From: Costus lasius
Lineage: Eukaryota > Streptophyta > Magnoliopsida > Zingiberales > Costaceae
Direction of reading: 5' to 3'
Length of the DNA: 64,000 bases
Assembly (NCBI GenBank): GCA_027563935.2
Contig: CM050449.1
Location: 12,786,501 to 12,850,500, forward strand
Positions 45,345 through 57,510 of this stretch are shown in pieces; the stretch's first letter is position 1; each line of letters starts with the position of its first letter. The notes under the pieces were generated by a model. The model was not told where the DNA came from. It saw nothing but the letters and a program-made list of their open reading frames with translations, and did no database searches. Made by a program: the position numbers and the translations under genes.

Positions 45345-46578
45345 AAATTGTGTAACACTCACCCATCAATGTGTTGTGCAAGTATGCACACTTTGTAAAG
45401 CACCATCTACGATTGAAATTGCTTCTGCCGAGCGTTCCTAGGCGGAGACCCCGCTTAAGAAAATTTCTCTATTTATTAGGGAGAGAAAAAAAAAATTCTC
45501 AACTTTTCTTTATTTACTTAAAAAAAAATTCGCTCATATTCTTTACAATTTTGTCCAAACATATCGGCTCAAATCAAGCGGAATACAACGTTTTCCTCTT
45601 TTCATCCACACTCAAGGCGCCTCGCCGCCAGTCCCACCCACATGCCTACCATTTGATTGCTTGGCGTTTGCCTTGCCCATCCGCTTCCTCGCCGGAAAAA
45701 AGTTCTATGAGGTGGCACCTCATAGAACTTCTATGCGGGGTCGCTTCGTTTTATCTTTAAAAATATTTTTTTATTATTTTTATTTTTTAGAAATGATGTA
45801 CTCCTTGTAAGCTATCCAATGATACCAATATTGGAGTATTTTAGATTACATATACATATAAAACACCCTAATCAATATTACATATAAGACAAAAATACTA
45901 TTTATTCTGTCATATTGATTGCTTGCACACTTTGTAAAACACCATCTACGATTGAAATTGCCTCCGCCGAGCGTTCTTAGGCGGAGACCCCGCTTAGGAA
46001 ACTTTCTCAATTTATTAGGGAGAAAAAGAAAAAAAAAAAAGAAATCTCAATTTTTCTTCATTTACTTTAGAAAAAAGTTCCCTCATATTCTTTACAATCT
46101 TGTCCAAACGTATCCGCTCAAATCAAGTGGAAAACAACGTTTTCATCTTCTCATCCATACTCAAGGCGCCTCGCTGCCATTCCCACCCACATGCCTACCA
46201 TTTGATTGTAAACTATCCAATGGTATTAATATTATGATATTTTAGATTACATATACGTATAAAATACATTAGTCAACATCACATATAAGACAAAATACAC
46301 TATTTATATATAATATTGACTAATCTATTTCATATGTATATGTAATCTAAAATACTATAATATTGATACCATTGAATAGCTTACAAGGTATACATCATTT
46401 CTAAAATATAAAAAAATATATATATTTTTAGATTAAAAATACCTTACAAGGTATACATCATTTCTAAAATATAAAAAATAAAAAATATATATTTTTAGAT
46501 TAAAAATAGCGTACAAGGTATACCATTGAATAGCTTTACAAGGATATGTTTATCCGTTGTCCATTCCTTCCGAGAAAA
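45345..46578. mobile_element. MITE cluster between relic C and CPS-2
   Basis: A unit of about 280 bp (CACTTTGTAAAGCACCATCTACG to CCTACCATTTGATTG) occurs at 45387-45655 and again at 45927-46209. Between and after them are AT-rich segments with inverted AAGCTATCCAATG(A/G)TA(C/T)CAATATT and ATACATCATTTCTAAAATATAAAAA arms, typical of foldback MITEs inserted in one another. No coding frame is convincing. Confidence 0.7.
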
Positions 46579-46960
46579 CATAATCTTTGATTTGTAAGCA
46601 CTATAATTTATCAACGGTGATAAAGATGGACCGAGTCAAAGGTTGAGATGGTATTTCAGATTCTTTCTACTATTCAAGTTTCGATATTCCACTTTGAAAC
46701 ATCCACCAATTGACTTTTACGTCCAGCTAATTTTTTTATAAAGAAAAATACAAAAGATTGGGAGTTTAGATTCTCTGCAAGTTATTTATAATTTGGTCAA
46801 TGTTTTTAAAATCTAAACCCTAAAAAAATAATTTTTTGGGACTCGAGTGAGGTGAGACTAGTAAGCTGCTCTCGCTGCTTGCATGACGTTACACTTGCAC
46901 CATTTCCTATTTAAGTGATCAGCTGCCTTGCTACCAGCATAGAGATAAGTGGGAGAGGAA
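46579..46960 (+). promoter_or_regulatory. Promoter and 5' UTR of CPS-2
   Basis: Begins CATAATCTTTGATTTG and follows the CPS-1 promoter with one 4-6 bp difference near 46610. TATA-like TATTTAAG is at 46908-46915. W-box cores are at 46634-46639 and 46710-46715. Identical control regions suggest both genes are expressed alike. Confidence 0.7.
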
Positions 46961-49900
46961 ATGGAGAGCCTTTTGTGCACTCTGGCATCTGCCCGCACTG
47001 TTAGTCCTGCAGCAGACGGCGGCGGCTGCTTCATCCACGTTGTTAGCAGATACAGCAGCAAGCCGAGCTCCAGCAGATCATCATGGGGCAGAAAGCATCC
47101 AGGTACAGTGCTCTTAGGACGTAGCTCTACGAGAAGTAAATCAGCGACAATATTACAACAGCTGGGGTTTTAATTAAATCTTGTAACTTGATGAATCCAG
47201 ATATATTGTTTATGTTGCGCAGGTCGCATGGTTCATCTTAAAGCCAGTAGTAGCGCTTCACAAATAGAGCTGAAAACGGACTCCGACTTACCACGACGGA
47301 GTACTACCATCCGGCCGGTAAACTGTACCATAGTTTACTTGTTACTAAATTATAAACTACTGCTGTCTATTAATTTAATTATGAGCGAACCAGAACATGG
47401 ATTCATTGCTACTCGCCATGCATCCAACAGGTGGAGCAGGAGGAGAAGGAGAAGGAGAGGATCGACGAGCTGGTCGGAGAGATCAAAGACATGTTTCGGT
47501 CAATGAACGACGGGGAGACGACGCCATCGGCTTATGACACGGCGTGGGTGGCCAGGATTCCCTCCGCCGACGACCCCAACAAGCCGCACTTCCCCACAAC
47601 CTTGGACTGGATCCTCAGCAACCAGCTGGAGGACGGCTCGTGGGGAGATCCCGGCTTCTACCTCCTCTCTGACAGGCTGCTATGCACTCTGTCCTGCGTT
47701 CTTGCCCTCCACACTTGGAGGATTGGACAAAAACATATTGACAAAGGTATTAATGATAATAATTAAACAATCCAATTAGAGTATACACTGCATCATGCAT
47801 GGTAAACAGCAAGTTGATTGGTTTAATTTAATGTACTCGTAGGTCTCAATTTTTTGACAAGTCATATGGAGGATCTCGAGCGGCAGAATGACAGCGCGAT
47901 GACTTGTGGGTTCGAGGTTGCATTTCCTGCCATGCTGGACGAAGCGAAGAGCCTTGACATTCATCTGACCTATGACCGTTCATGCTTGAAGAACGTCATC
48001 AAATTCAGGGAGAAGAAGATTAGCAGGTAGTTAATTAATCTACAGGAGTTTTTTTACTACAGGCTTTCATGTTTACGCTGGCTGCAATTAATTCAGCCCT
48101 AATCACGATATAAAAAAAATATTAATTTTTTCCTTTTTTTTAATTTGTAACAAGGACAAGATAAAGCTAATGATAAGAATAATGTGTATATATATGCATA
48201 ACTCCTAAGAACACAATGCAACACTTGTAGTCATGCGGGATATTTTTCTCCTTTACTCAACTCATGCTATTATAAGAACGAAATAAAAATAAAAACGATC
48301 ACACACTTGCAGGATCCCGGTGGAGGTTATGCATTCAATTCATACAACTTTGCTCCACACAATGGAAGCGTTCCAAGAAAAAGTGCAATGGGAGAAAATT
48401 ATCAAGTTGCAATCTACAGACGGGAGTTTCTTATGTTCTCCAGCTGCCACAGCTGCAGCCTATATGAAAACTGGTGATAAGAAATGCCTTGATTACCTGA
48501 CCAATGCAGTTACTAGATTGGGAGGTAGTGGTAAGTGGCCATTTTTCTCCAAGTGACTTCTTACTCGTTATGATTCCAACAAACAAACAAAAAATTAATT
48601 GCTACATTCAACTCGGATCATCAGCACCGTCACAATACCCAGTTGACCTCTTCGAACGCCTCTGGGCCATTGACACCATCGAGAGGCTCGGGATAGGCTA
48701 CCACTTCACGAAGGAAACCTTTGACGCTCTTGATTATGTCGACAGGTACAGTAGAACGCACTCAGATATTTCTTCATCCCCCTATAGCAAGTTCATTAAA
48801 CACCAAATCTTTCATCTCTAGAAACATGGGGAAGCAGGGCATAGCGTGGGGAAGAGGCCAGCCGATTACAGACATTGATGACACATGCATGGCACTTCGT
48901 TTGATGAGGCTACATGGCTACCCTATCTCCTCAGGTTTAATTCCTACCACTATATATCCGTTTTCTTCCCCCCACCCCACCCCCAAATGATACGAGCTTT
49001 TCATGGGCAGATGTGTTGGAGTACTTTCGAGACGGCGATGGCAACTTCGTATGCATGCCCGGGCAGACACACCGAGCTATGTCCGACATGTTCAACCTCT
49101 ACCGCTTTTCCCAGATCGCATTTCCCGGCGAGAAGATACTTAAGGAAGCTAAATCTTTTGTGGAAGGATACTTAAAGGATTGCGTGGCGAAAAATGAACA
49201 CAAGGACAAGTGGGTACTCAAGAAGGCATTAAACAAGGAGGTGAGTCGTGCTTTAGAGCATCCATGGCGGAGGAGTTTACAAAGGCTCGAAGCAAGGGAG
49301 TACATGGATCACTATGGAGTGGACGACGTTTGGCTTGGCAAATGTCTCTACCGGTACTATATTTTTGCACCTTTTTCACTGTTGCTTTCAGCTGTTTACT
49401 ATGGAATGGCTATATAACTAGTTACATGGTCAACTCTAGGATGCATTATGTAAACAATCCAAGATACCTAGAACTTGCCAAATTGGATTACAATCGTCTA
49501 CAAACAATGTACAAAGCGGAGATGAACTACATCCAGGAGTAAGTCCTCCTTTCTTTATAAAGCCTCGTACCAAGCAGTGAAATTCTTAATGCTTTATATT
49601 TCTTTCATTCTCGACGCAGATGGTGGAATAGCTATGGCTTTGATGATCCATTTATCACATCCTTGTGCCCTAAGGAGACTCACTTCTCCATCGCCACCAC
49701 ACTCTATGAACCACAGTTTTCTGCGAGCAGGATAGCCTATACCAAATCTAATTGTATTGAAAATGTTCTCAGAGACCTATTTGACAAGCATGAATCTACT
49801 AATGACTTGAAATTAATGTGTGAAGCTGTTGAGCAGTAAGTGTATTCAAATTTCTTTATACATAATCAATCAATTCATTAATTAACTTGGCACCATTGCA

Positions 49901-50735
49901 TGCAGATGGAACTCCTCCTTGGTTCTTTCACTCCATGTTCGACTGAAAATGGTATTCAAAATTATGCATGATTCTTTGAATGAACTAGTCAAGCAAACCA
50001 GTGAAGCCCAAGGGAAGGATATGTTTCCCTACTTTTTTGAACTTGTAAGTAATTTTGCTAAGAAGCAAATTTCTCGTAGGAGATGATTGTGCAATTATCC
50101 TAAAATATTAGTACTCATGTCTTTCATTAGAGAAAGAAGCAGATGCAAGCATACATGAAACAGAGAGAGATAAAACAAGGAAAAACTCCTATGTCTTTCA
50201 ACGAATACATCGATCACGGCAAAAAAGAACAAGGTGTAGCCATCAGAGTGCTTCCGGCGATGCTCCTAATGGGTGAGCACCTTAAAGATTTGGACTACCT
50301 CTACTTGAACGAAGAATCTAGATTGCAAGATCAAGTTTCATTGTTCTTGAGGCTCTTTGTGGATGTCCAAAAGGACAAGGTACACTACTAAACCTATGTG
50401 GACAGGTATTTTTTGAACAATATTTAACCTATTGACACCCATCTCTTTTGCTGTAGAGTTTTCAAGGGAACAAAGTGAATGCAATTTCTTTGTGGACGAA
50501 GGAGGGGAAGTGCACTGAACAGGAAGCACTTGCTCAACTCAATGCAAAAATGGAGGAGGCCTTTGACCAAGTGGTGCACGAGACTCTAAAGCCTGGCTTG
50601 GTGTCTCGCAGCTGTCGCAGATTGATATTTGAGCATGCACGAATAAAACAATTTTTTCTAGCTGGTGGCTCATCGACAATGACACAGAACAAATTGGTCG
50701 AAGAATCCATGGATCGCTTTTTAACTCCTGTTTAA
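46961..50735 (+). CDS. CPS: CPS-2: near-identical second class II diterpene cyclase
   Basis: Exons 46961-47102, 47223-47317, 47431-47746, 47843-48026, 48313-48530, 48625-48745, 48822-48934, 49011-49353, 49440-49538, 49620-49835, 49906-50044, 50131-50379, 50457-50735; 2514 nt, 837 residues. Compared with CPS-1 I see two residue changes, Ser405 to Gly and Leu555 to Phe, plus two silent changes and one extra C in intron 7. DIDD 376-379, His261, Ser321 and Arg330 are the same. Function, plastid location and the argument for specialised metabolism are as for CPS-1. Leu555 lies just after the [10 protein letters not shown] segment in the C-terminal helical domain, away from the DIDD active site, so the two products are probably the same. 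Confidence 0.93.
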
Positions 50736-51439
50736 TTAGACAGTCAAATAGTACATTTACAGCAGGTAAAGAAGCATAAATAAGTCAACGTGAGTAAGCA
50801 TCGTAAGTTATTGTGTAATTCAAGAGAAGAGCTTGTTAATTTGGACACATTTATAAATGTTGTACGATCCTTGCTGCACCAAGAAGAATGAAATTATGCA
50901 CTTATCCTTGTGTTTATGTGAAAAGATATTCATTTTCTACTCTTTGTGAGTAATTTAGCAAAATTACTAACTTGTCCAAAATGACAATAAACTAGTGAGA
51001 AGAGTCAAATCAGCGTGGTGGAATTGTAGAGATTCTCCTACTTTTCAACTATTTTGAATGCATTATTGAGTTTTTGAACGTCAAGAAAATTTCCAATTGC
51101 TATATGGAGTCAACAGCCAGGTCTGGCATCAGTCCAATAATTAAATAATTATATTTAGTTTGCCGTCATCTGAATCCATATAAAAATGTCAGCAGCTTTG
51201 GTTGCCCGGCATTAGCTAATTCAGCCGCTAGTGATTGTGTTGTCGATTATGCGAATGTAGACGTGCAGAATTTGAAAATACAGGCAAGTTTTGATGGTTG
51301 AAGATAGCGATTGTGTGATCGACAAGTAATCATCAGAATTATTGGAGGACCGTTGAGTAAACGAACACTGGAAGAATGCTAGTCTTGATGGTTGATTTGT
51401 AGGCGACATGATTTTCCACATATAGTGTTACAATAGAGT
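50736..51439 (+). other. 3' UTR and downstream flank of CPS-2
   Basis: Shared with the flanks of CPS-1 and relics A and B. Differs from CPS-1 in the segment CTGCACCAAGAAGAATGAAAT (50875-50895) and CCTTGTGTTTATG, where it is closer to relic A. No gene. Confidence 0.7.
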
Positions 51440-51570
51440 CGTCAAAATTCTAGGGATGAGAAGGATGGACCGAGTCAAACTCCTGATGACATTCCTGACT
51501 TTTTTTAGTATTCAAGTTATAGTATTCCGTTTTGAAACTTCAACAGATTGATTTTTACGCTGAGCTATTT
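51440..51570 (+). promoter_or_regulatory. Promoter remnant of a lost CPS copy
   Basis: GTCAAAATTCTAGGGATGAGAAGG runs straight from 3' flank to promoter-like DNA (GGACCGAGTCAAACTCCTG, GATTGATTTTTACGC), then stops at about 51570. It shows the uninterrupted junction that the gypsy element at 42812 entered in the sister unit. Confidence 0.75.
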
Positions 51571-52170
51571 TTATGTTGAACCATAAATTTTCTCTTGAAC
51601 AATAAAGTCAAATTTGATTTTGACCACAGAAAAAATTGAAGACTTAAAAAAAATTCAATCAAATTAAACTAATAAAAAAAATCTAAAATCAAATTCATAA
51701 AAAAATAGTAATCAAATAAAAAAAAGTTACAAAAGGGGAAAGAAAAAAAAATATGGTATGGAGTAAGCGTCACAGATAAAAAAAGAAAATAAAAAATTAA
51801 TGAAAGGCAACGTCAATTAAGCAAATAAGTTCAAATCATTCAAATTAAATCAACAAGAGCTAGATAAAAAAAATAAATAAAAAAATTATCCTATGACTTT
51901 AATAAAAGGGGAACAATTGAAGATAAAAAGAGGGGAGGGGAAGAAAAGTAGAGGGGAGCCGAAGGCAAAATAAAGAAGGTAGAAGGAGAAATTGAAAGGG
52001 GGATTGGCTTAAAGTAATAAAGAGTGGCGGCATAAAGAGGGAGGGGAGGCTCTTCGCAATACAAAAATGTAAAAAGGCTCTCGGCAAAAAAAAAAAAAAA
52101 AACTCTAAGTAAAAAGAAAGAAAAAAAAAAGTGAAATAAAAAAAAAAAGAAGAAGAAGGAGAAAGGAAGA
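51571..52170. other. A-rich, purine-rich non-coding DNA
   Basis: Long runs of A and G on the plus strand (for example 51590-51880 and 52080-52170). Similar in nature to 37320-37640. The minus-strand frame 51899-52087 is low complexity. No gene. Confidence 0.6.
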
Positions 52171-52189
52171 AAAGCTTTACTAGGATATT

Positions 52190-52690
52190 GATGTCCTAAA
52201 ATATTGTCAAGATCCTACATATCCTAATGAAAAAATATTGCCAGAATGTTTATGTCCTAAAACATTGCCAGAATCCTATATATCTTGATGGAAAAAGCTT
52301 TGCCAAGACGATTATGTCCTAAAACATTGTCAAAATCCTATATATCCTGATAAAAAAGTATTGTGAGGACGTTTATGTCCTAAAACATTGCCAGGATCCT
52401 ACATATCCAGATGAAAAAGCGTTGTCAAGACGTTTATGTCCTAAAACTGTGTCATGATCCTATATATTATGATGAAACTAGGACAATGATGTCCCAAAAC
52501 TATGTCACGATCCTATATATCATGATGAAAAAAAAACTTTACTAGGATCTCTATACCCTAAACACTTTCCTAGGATCTCTATATCTTAAAAAACTTTGTT
52601 GAGATCTTTATATCCCTAAAAATTTATGTTGGGATCTACATGCCCCTAGAAACTTTGCTGGGATCTTTATATCCCTAAAATCTTGCTAGG
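52190..52690. repeat. 61-bp tandem repeat followed by a shorter unit
   Basis: Six units beginning GTCCTAAAA(C/T/A) at 52190, 52251, 52312, 52373, 52434 and about 52487; the first four are 61 bp. From about 52540 a 32-38 bp unit (GGATCTNTATATCCCTAAAA) takes over to 52690. Both contain a GGATCTATAT-like core, so the second may derive from the first. Confidence 0.85.
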
Positions 52691-53150
52691 ATATCCTCTT
52701 ATTGATATTATTCTGATTTTCTGGACGAGAAAAATTTTTTATCGTCGTCACTTGGAAGCCTCGTTGCAAGCGCTCATGTACGTATGAAGTTTCATGCCAG
52801 AGTCCTCCCCTCCGCCGTAGCTTCTACTATAATAATTCAACATCCGACCATCGGATCTCGTTAAAATCACGCCTGCATGCTCTCTTCACGCCGGCGAACG
52901 TACAACCTAAAGGATTCGTCCATCTGATGGCTAGATCGCCGGAATCGAACAAAAAACCATCGGCGCCCCTGTTTTCGCCTAAATCGTCAATCCGCCGCTG
53001 ATACTCTACTGGAAGGCTTCAAACTCTGGCCACAAGTCACCCTCGACAAGGAGAAGCTACACCCAGAGTTGATTGGCTAGAGGTGTGGTGAGCAGGCGGC
53101 AGCGACGAACCCTAATCTTCAAATGCCACCGCCATCGTCGTGGGTGACGA
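52691..53150. other. Non-coding link between tandem repeats
   Basis: CG-richer segment with no open frame that I recognise; it holds TCGCCGGAAT and CCACCGCCATCGTCG phrases. Confidence 0.5.
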
Positions 53151-54340
53151 AGAACGAAACGAATGGTTCAGATCCGTTCAAACACATCAACGGTCCAAAT
53201 TGAATCAAAATGGATGATCCTGATCATTTTGAACAAAATCGAATGACTGAGATCTATCTGGTTTAATAAATTTAAATCAACGTTTCAGATTCATTCACTT
53301 GAAATCAATGGTTCAAATCTGAACGTAAATCAACGATCCAAATTACTTTAAGCTTAATCGGACGGTTCAGATCAATCCGATTTAAGTTAGAAATCGAACG
53401 AATCAGATTAAATCAAACTTCGATTGAACGGCCTAGATCATTACTTTGATTAAATGGTCAGGATCAATCAGATGCGATCAAGTGGCTCAGATTTAAATCA
53501 AAATCAACGGCTGAGAAAGATCAGAGCATATCTCGGTCAATTGGGTGACGTTTGACATGATCAAGTTGTCGATTTCTACTATTTCGACCCTGATCTTTCC
53601 AAATATAATATCCAATGTTCAATCTAAGATTTGGATTTAAGCAATACTATGAATTTAAACGAACGGTCAAGATGAGCCTGATCTAAACTCTAAAATCAAC
53701 AACTGACATTGATCTAACCACATCTAGGTCAATTGGTTGACTATTGACGTTATCAAGGGGTCGATTCCTATTATCTCGACTGTGATCTTGCCAAATATAG
53801 TATTGGATTTTTTATCCGAATTCTAGATTGAAATATACCCGTAAATTTAAGTGAATGGTTAGGATAAAATCAAAATCAATGGCTGACAATGATCTGGACA
53901 TATCTAGATCAATCGATTGACGTTTGACATGATTAAGGTCGATCCCTACTAATTCGAACTTGACCTTCTCATATATATTATCAAATTTTTGATCGAATTA
54001 TGGATTGAAGCAGATCTATGAATGAACGATTGAAAATGATATGAGCATATTTGAGTCAATCTGTTGACTTTTAATATGATCAGGGAGTTGATCCCTATTA
54101 AATTAAACCTGATTTTTCCAAATTTAATGTCAAATTTTTTATCCGAGACCTGGATTAAATAGATCTATGAATTTAGATTAACGACCATGAGAAAATAAGA
54201 TATTTGATGGCTAAAAATGATTTTCATCAACGAGAGTCAAATGGACAGTCATTAATATAATCTGGGTATTTACCCCTATAAAATTAAGTCCAATATTTCC
54301 AAATATAGTCTTGGATTTAAATTAAAACATATATTTCATC
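53150..54340. repeat. Degenerate tandem repeat, units about 150-190 bp
   Basis: 53150-53500 holds repeats of (A/C)GGTTCAGATC. From 53508 larger units begin with a GGCTGA(C/G)AATGATCT motif at 53508, 53699, 53879, 54027 and 54205, each followed by GGTCAAT(T/C)G(G/A)TTGAC and TCGA(T/C)(C/T)CCTA(T/C)TA. Five units, about 65-75 percent alike by eye. Confidence 0.75.
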
Positions 54341-54389
54341 CAGTTGAATATGAGATAATCAACTCACTCAACCTATTTTGATCAAACCC

Positions 54390-55835
54390 ATCATATCACA
54401 ATATAATATTGTTTGGGAGATGCATACTTCGATGCTTGTCATCGGGGCGTAGCTCCTCAATATGATATTGCGTATATGATGTTCCAAGATAAAATAATTA
54501 TCCATCACCAAAGTTAAGTTCAGATGCTCACAACTCATCAAGACCGAGTAAAATTCAAGTTCAAATGCACACAAGCCGTGAAGGCCGAGCTCAAAATCAA
54601 GTTTAAATACTCATAAGCCATCAAGGCCGAGTTCAATCAAATTCAAATGCTCACAAGCCATAAAGGCCGAGTATAAAATAAATTCAAATGCTCACAAGCC
54701 ATCAAAACTGAGCACATATGAAATTCAAATGCTCATAAGTCATTAAGATCAAGCACAAACTCAATCTAAATGCTCATAAGCCATCAAGGCCGAGCATAAA
54801 ATAAATTCAAATGCTCACAAGCTATCAAAGCTGGGCACATATGAAATTCAGATGCTCATAAGTCACTAAGACCGAGCATAAACTTAATTTAAATGCTCAT
54901 AAGCCTTCAAGGCCGAACACAAATTAAATCCAAATGCTCATAAGCTACTAAGGCCGAGCATATATCAAATCCAATGCTCATAAGCCACTAAGGCCGAGCA
55001 CATATCAAATCCAAATCCTCACAAGCCATTAAGGTCGAGCACATATCAAATCTAATGCTCACAAGCCATCAAAGCTGTGCACAAATCAAATTCAAATGCT
55101 CATAAGCTATTAAGGCCAAGCACATGTCAAATCCACATGCTCATAAGCCACCAAGGCCGAGCATAAAATCCAAATACTCACAAGTTGTTAAAGCCGAGTA
55201 CATATCAAGTCTAAAATACTCACAAGTTATTGGAGCTAAGTACAAGTCAGATCCAAATACTCATAAGCCACTAAGGCTGAGCATAGATCAAATCCAAATA
55301 CTCACAAGCTATTGGAGCCGAGTACAAATCAAGTTCAAATGCTCACAAGCTATTAAGGTCAAGCACATGCCTGAATCCAAATACTCACAAGCTATTAAAG
55401 CCGAGTACAAATCAAGTCCAAACGCTCACAAGCCATCAAGGCCGAGTACTTTCCAAATCCAAATACTCACAAGCCATCAAGACCGAATATCTCAATTAAA
55501 ATGCTCATAAGCCATCAAAGTCGAGTACATGCCAAATCCCAGACACTTATATGCCATCAGGGCCGAGTATTCAAATACCTATAAGTCTTTCTTTGACTGA
55601 TGAAGATTATTTCAAATTTTAAGTTGTTCATGAGCTATGTATTGATATGAAATTTATAAAATATTTTGTCCTCCAATTTGTGGAATGTTGATTCATATAG
55701 ATCTCTTAATCAAAGGTTCCCTAATTTCATGGATAATTAACAATGAGTGCTTGCGCTCATTGGAAGCCAGAACCCATTAAACAAAAAGCCTTATTGATTT
55801 AAGGTGAATTTGAAAAGGTCAATCATATTAATAAA
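54390..55835. repeat. Minisatellite-bearing dispersed repeat, copy 2
   Basis: Same layout as 38121-39068: a head with TAATATTGTTTGGGAGATGC and GTAGCTCCTCAATATG, more than twenty units of 40-43 bp around CTCA(C/T)AAGCCATCAAGGCCGAG (54520-55570), and a tail matching 38811-39068 to GTGAATTTGAAAA. The 128-codon frame at 55124-55510 is the minisatellite read through and is not a gene. Confidence 0.88.
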
Positions 55836-56074
55836 CATGACAAAAAATGACCCCACAATTTATAACGAAAAATCGGAAAGATTGGGAGTTTAAATCCTTT
55901 GTTTGTTGTTTAACTAATTATAGGGATTGTCGAACGACATATTTAGCTTTATAAAATTATCTTGAAACTTTGCACTCGATGAACGTATCAATGTTTAAAT
56001 AAATTACTATTTTTCTACAAATATTTATAAAGAAAAATCCAAAAGATTGAAAGACGAGTAGCTTGAGGTGGCAA
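55836..56074 (+). promoter_or_regulatory. Upstream remnant of CPS relic D
   Basis: AAAGATTGGGAGTTTAAATC (55878-55897) and TATAAAGAAAAATCCAAAAG match the stretch 28050-28095 in the CPS-1 promoter. It continues after a MITE at 56360-56642 in diverged form, with GCTTGCATGGCGTCATACTT near 56523. Confidence 0.6.
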
Positions 56075-56359
56075 TATTGGATCCGTTTGGCGTATCTGAA
56101 ATTTTTAGCTTTTGATAGTTGAAAAAGTGCTAGTTAAAAAAAAGATAGCTGGAAAAGTTTTCAGGTGTTTGGTAAAATTAGCTTTTTGACCAACTAGCAG
56201 CTTTGGCTAGCCATAAGCATAAGGGCAATAGCTTCTCAAGGAAGTAACTGCTTCTAGGTTCCAAACCCAAAAGCTGACAACCAAACACTCTAGCTTCTGA
56301 AAATCTGCTTTTGCAACCAGCAGAAGCATCTAAAAAGCTATGCCAAATGCACCCATTAT
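56075..56359. mobile_element. MITE with TGG(A/G)T(C/G)C(G/A)TTTGGC ends
   Basis: Left end TTGGATCCGTTTGGCGTA and right end TATGCCAAATGCACCCA are inverted copies. The interior has inverted AGCTTTT(G/T) and CTAGCAGCTTTGG segments. Ends and size (about 285 bp) fit a non-autonomous hAT-type element. I did not see a clear target duplication. Confidence 0.65.
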
Positions 56360-56642
56360 CTTTTAAAGTGACTCTAATGGGTGGAGAATTGATGTCATAA
56401 GGTTGAATTGCTTGGATATTGTTAATATGATCTGCGTACAAGTCGTGGGACTTGGGATGTGTTTAGTAGAGCTGGACCTTCACCAGGGTGTGGGTCATGC
56501 GCGTAGACTTGTACTCCACACTGCTTGCATGGCGTCATACTTCCACCTATCATTTCCTATGTAAGTCATGACTGCAATGCTAGAACAAGGCATCAATATT
56601 AGTGAGCAGCATACATTACCCAGACATAAAGGGGGAGTGGAG

Positions 56643-57173
56643 ATGGAGGGCCTGCACTGCCCACTTCTGTCTGTCCACACTAGTTTGGCTGCGCGGCGCC
56701 TCGCTACTAGTCCTGTAGTGGAGCAAACTTTTTGGGTAAGGGTGCTACTTATAAATTTTTATGTAGGAGGGTTCATTTTTATAGTAAAAATATTTTTTTA
56801 ATATATATATATATATATATTCTTAATCTACACATTCTAAGCTATCCAATGATATCAATATTATTGCGAAAAAGATTACGCATAATTAAAAATTATGTAA
56901 AACATTATTATAGAAAAAACAATACACAGTTTAAGTGATTTTTCTATGATAATATTCGCATAATTTCTCATCGTACGCCATTGGATATTTTTTTTATATA
57001 AAAAAATATTTTTACTATAAAAACGTAGCCCTATGTAGAAATTCCTTAGTAGAGCCCCTGCCCAAAAAGTTTTTCCCCTGCAGTGGACTACGGCTGCTGC
57101 TTCATCTCCAATGCAAGCAGATGCAGTAGCAAGCCGAGCTCTAGCCAATCATCATGGGGCACAAAGCATGCAA
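56643..57173 (+). pseudogene. CPS relic D: exon 1, split by a MITE
   Basis: Exon 1 starts at ATG 56643 (MEGLHCPLLSVHTSLAARRL), is interrupted at 56723 by a 354-bp MITE and resumes at 57077 (CAGTGGACTACGGCTGC) to 57173 before a GT. Like relic C it has the longer transit peptide (TSLAARRLATSP). With the MITE the frame is destroyed. Confidence 0.88.
56723..57076. mobile_element. Mutator-like MITE in exon 1 of relic D
   Basis: Flanked by CCTGTAGTGGA (56712-56722) and CCTGCAGTGGA (57077-57087), an 11-bp duplication with one mismatch. Inverted ends G(C/A)AAACTTTTTGGG(T/C)A and subterminal TTTTATAGTAAAAATATTTTT arms. The interior shares CTAAGCTATCCAATGATA with the MITEs at 39560 and 45345-46578. 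An 8-11 bp duplication fits Mutator. Confidence 0.82.
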
Positions 57174-57329
57174 GTAGAGTGCTGCTTGAACGTAGATTTG
57201 CAAGGATAATGTCGTGGGCATATCTAGCCAATCTAATACAAAATTTTACATTGTTTCTCTCTTTGTGTTGTATGTGCTCTTTCTCTCGTCTCCGAGTCTT
57301 TCGCCTGTCTCCGAGTTTATGCTATGCAG

Positions 57330-57426
57330 GTCGGATGGTTCCCCATAAAGCCAGTAGCAGCGCTTCACACATGAAGCTAAAAAAGGACTCCAATTTACCA
57401 TGACAGAGTGCTTGTACTATTCGGCC
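57330..57426 (+). pseudogene. CPS relic D: exon 2
   Basis: GTCGGATGGTTCCCCATAAAGC follows a TATGCAG acceptor as in CPS-1 exon 2. A TGA at 57402-57404 and loss of the GT donor (CGGCCGATAAAC) break it. Intron 2 sequence can be followed to about 57510, then homology ends. Confidence 0.88.
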
Positions 57427-57510
57427 GATAAACTGACACTCTAGTTTTTTTCCAGATTATAAACTACTGATGTCTGCTAATTTAATTATGAGCATACGTA
57501 CCAATAATTA

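Noticed and set aside
55124..55510. 128-codon repetitive protein frame
   Set aside because: It is the 40-43 bp minisatellite read through; the unit length varies, so the protein repeat has no constant phase elsewhere.
52190..55570. Regular repeats that could suggest a CRISPR array
   Set aside because: Units are adjacent, degenerate and without spacers, and the DNA is from a plant.
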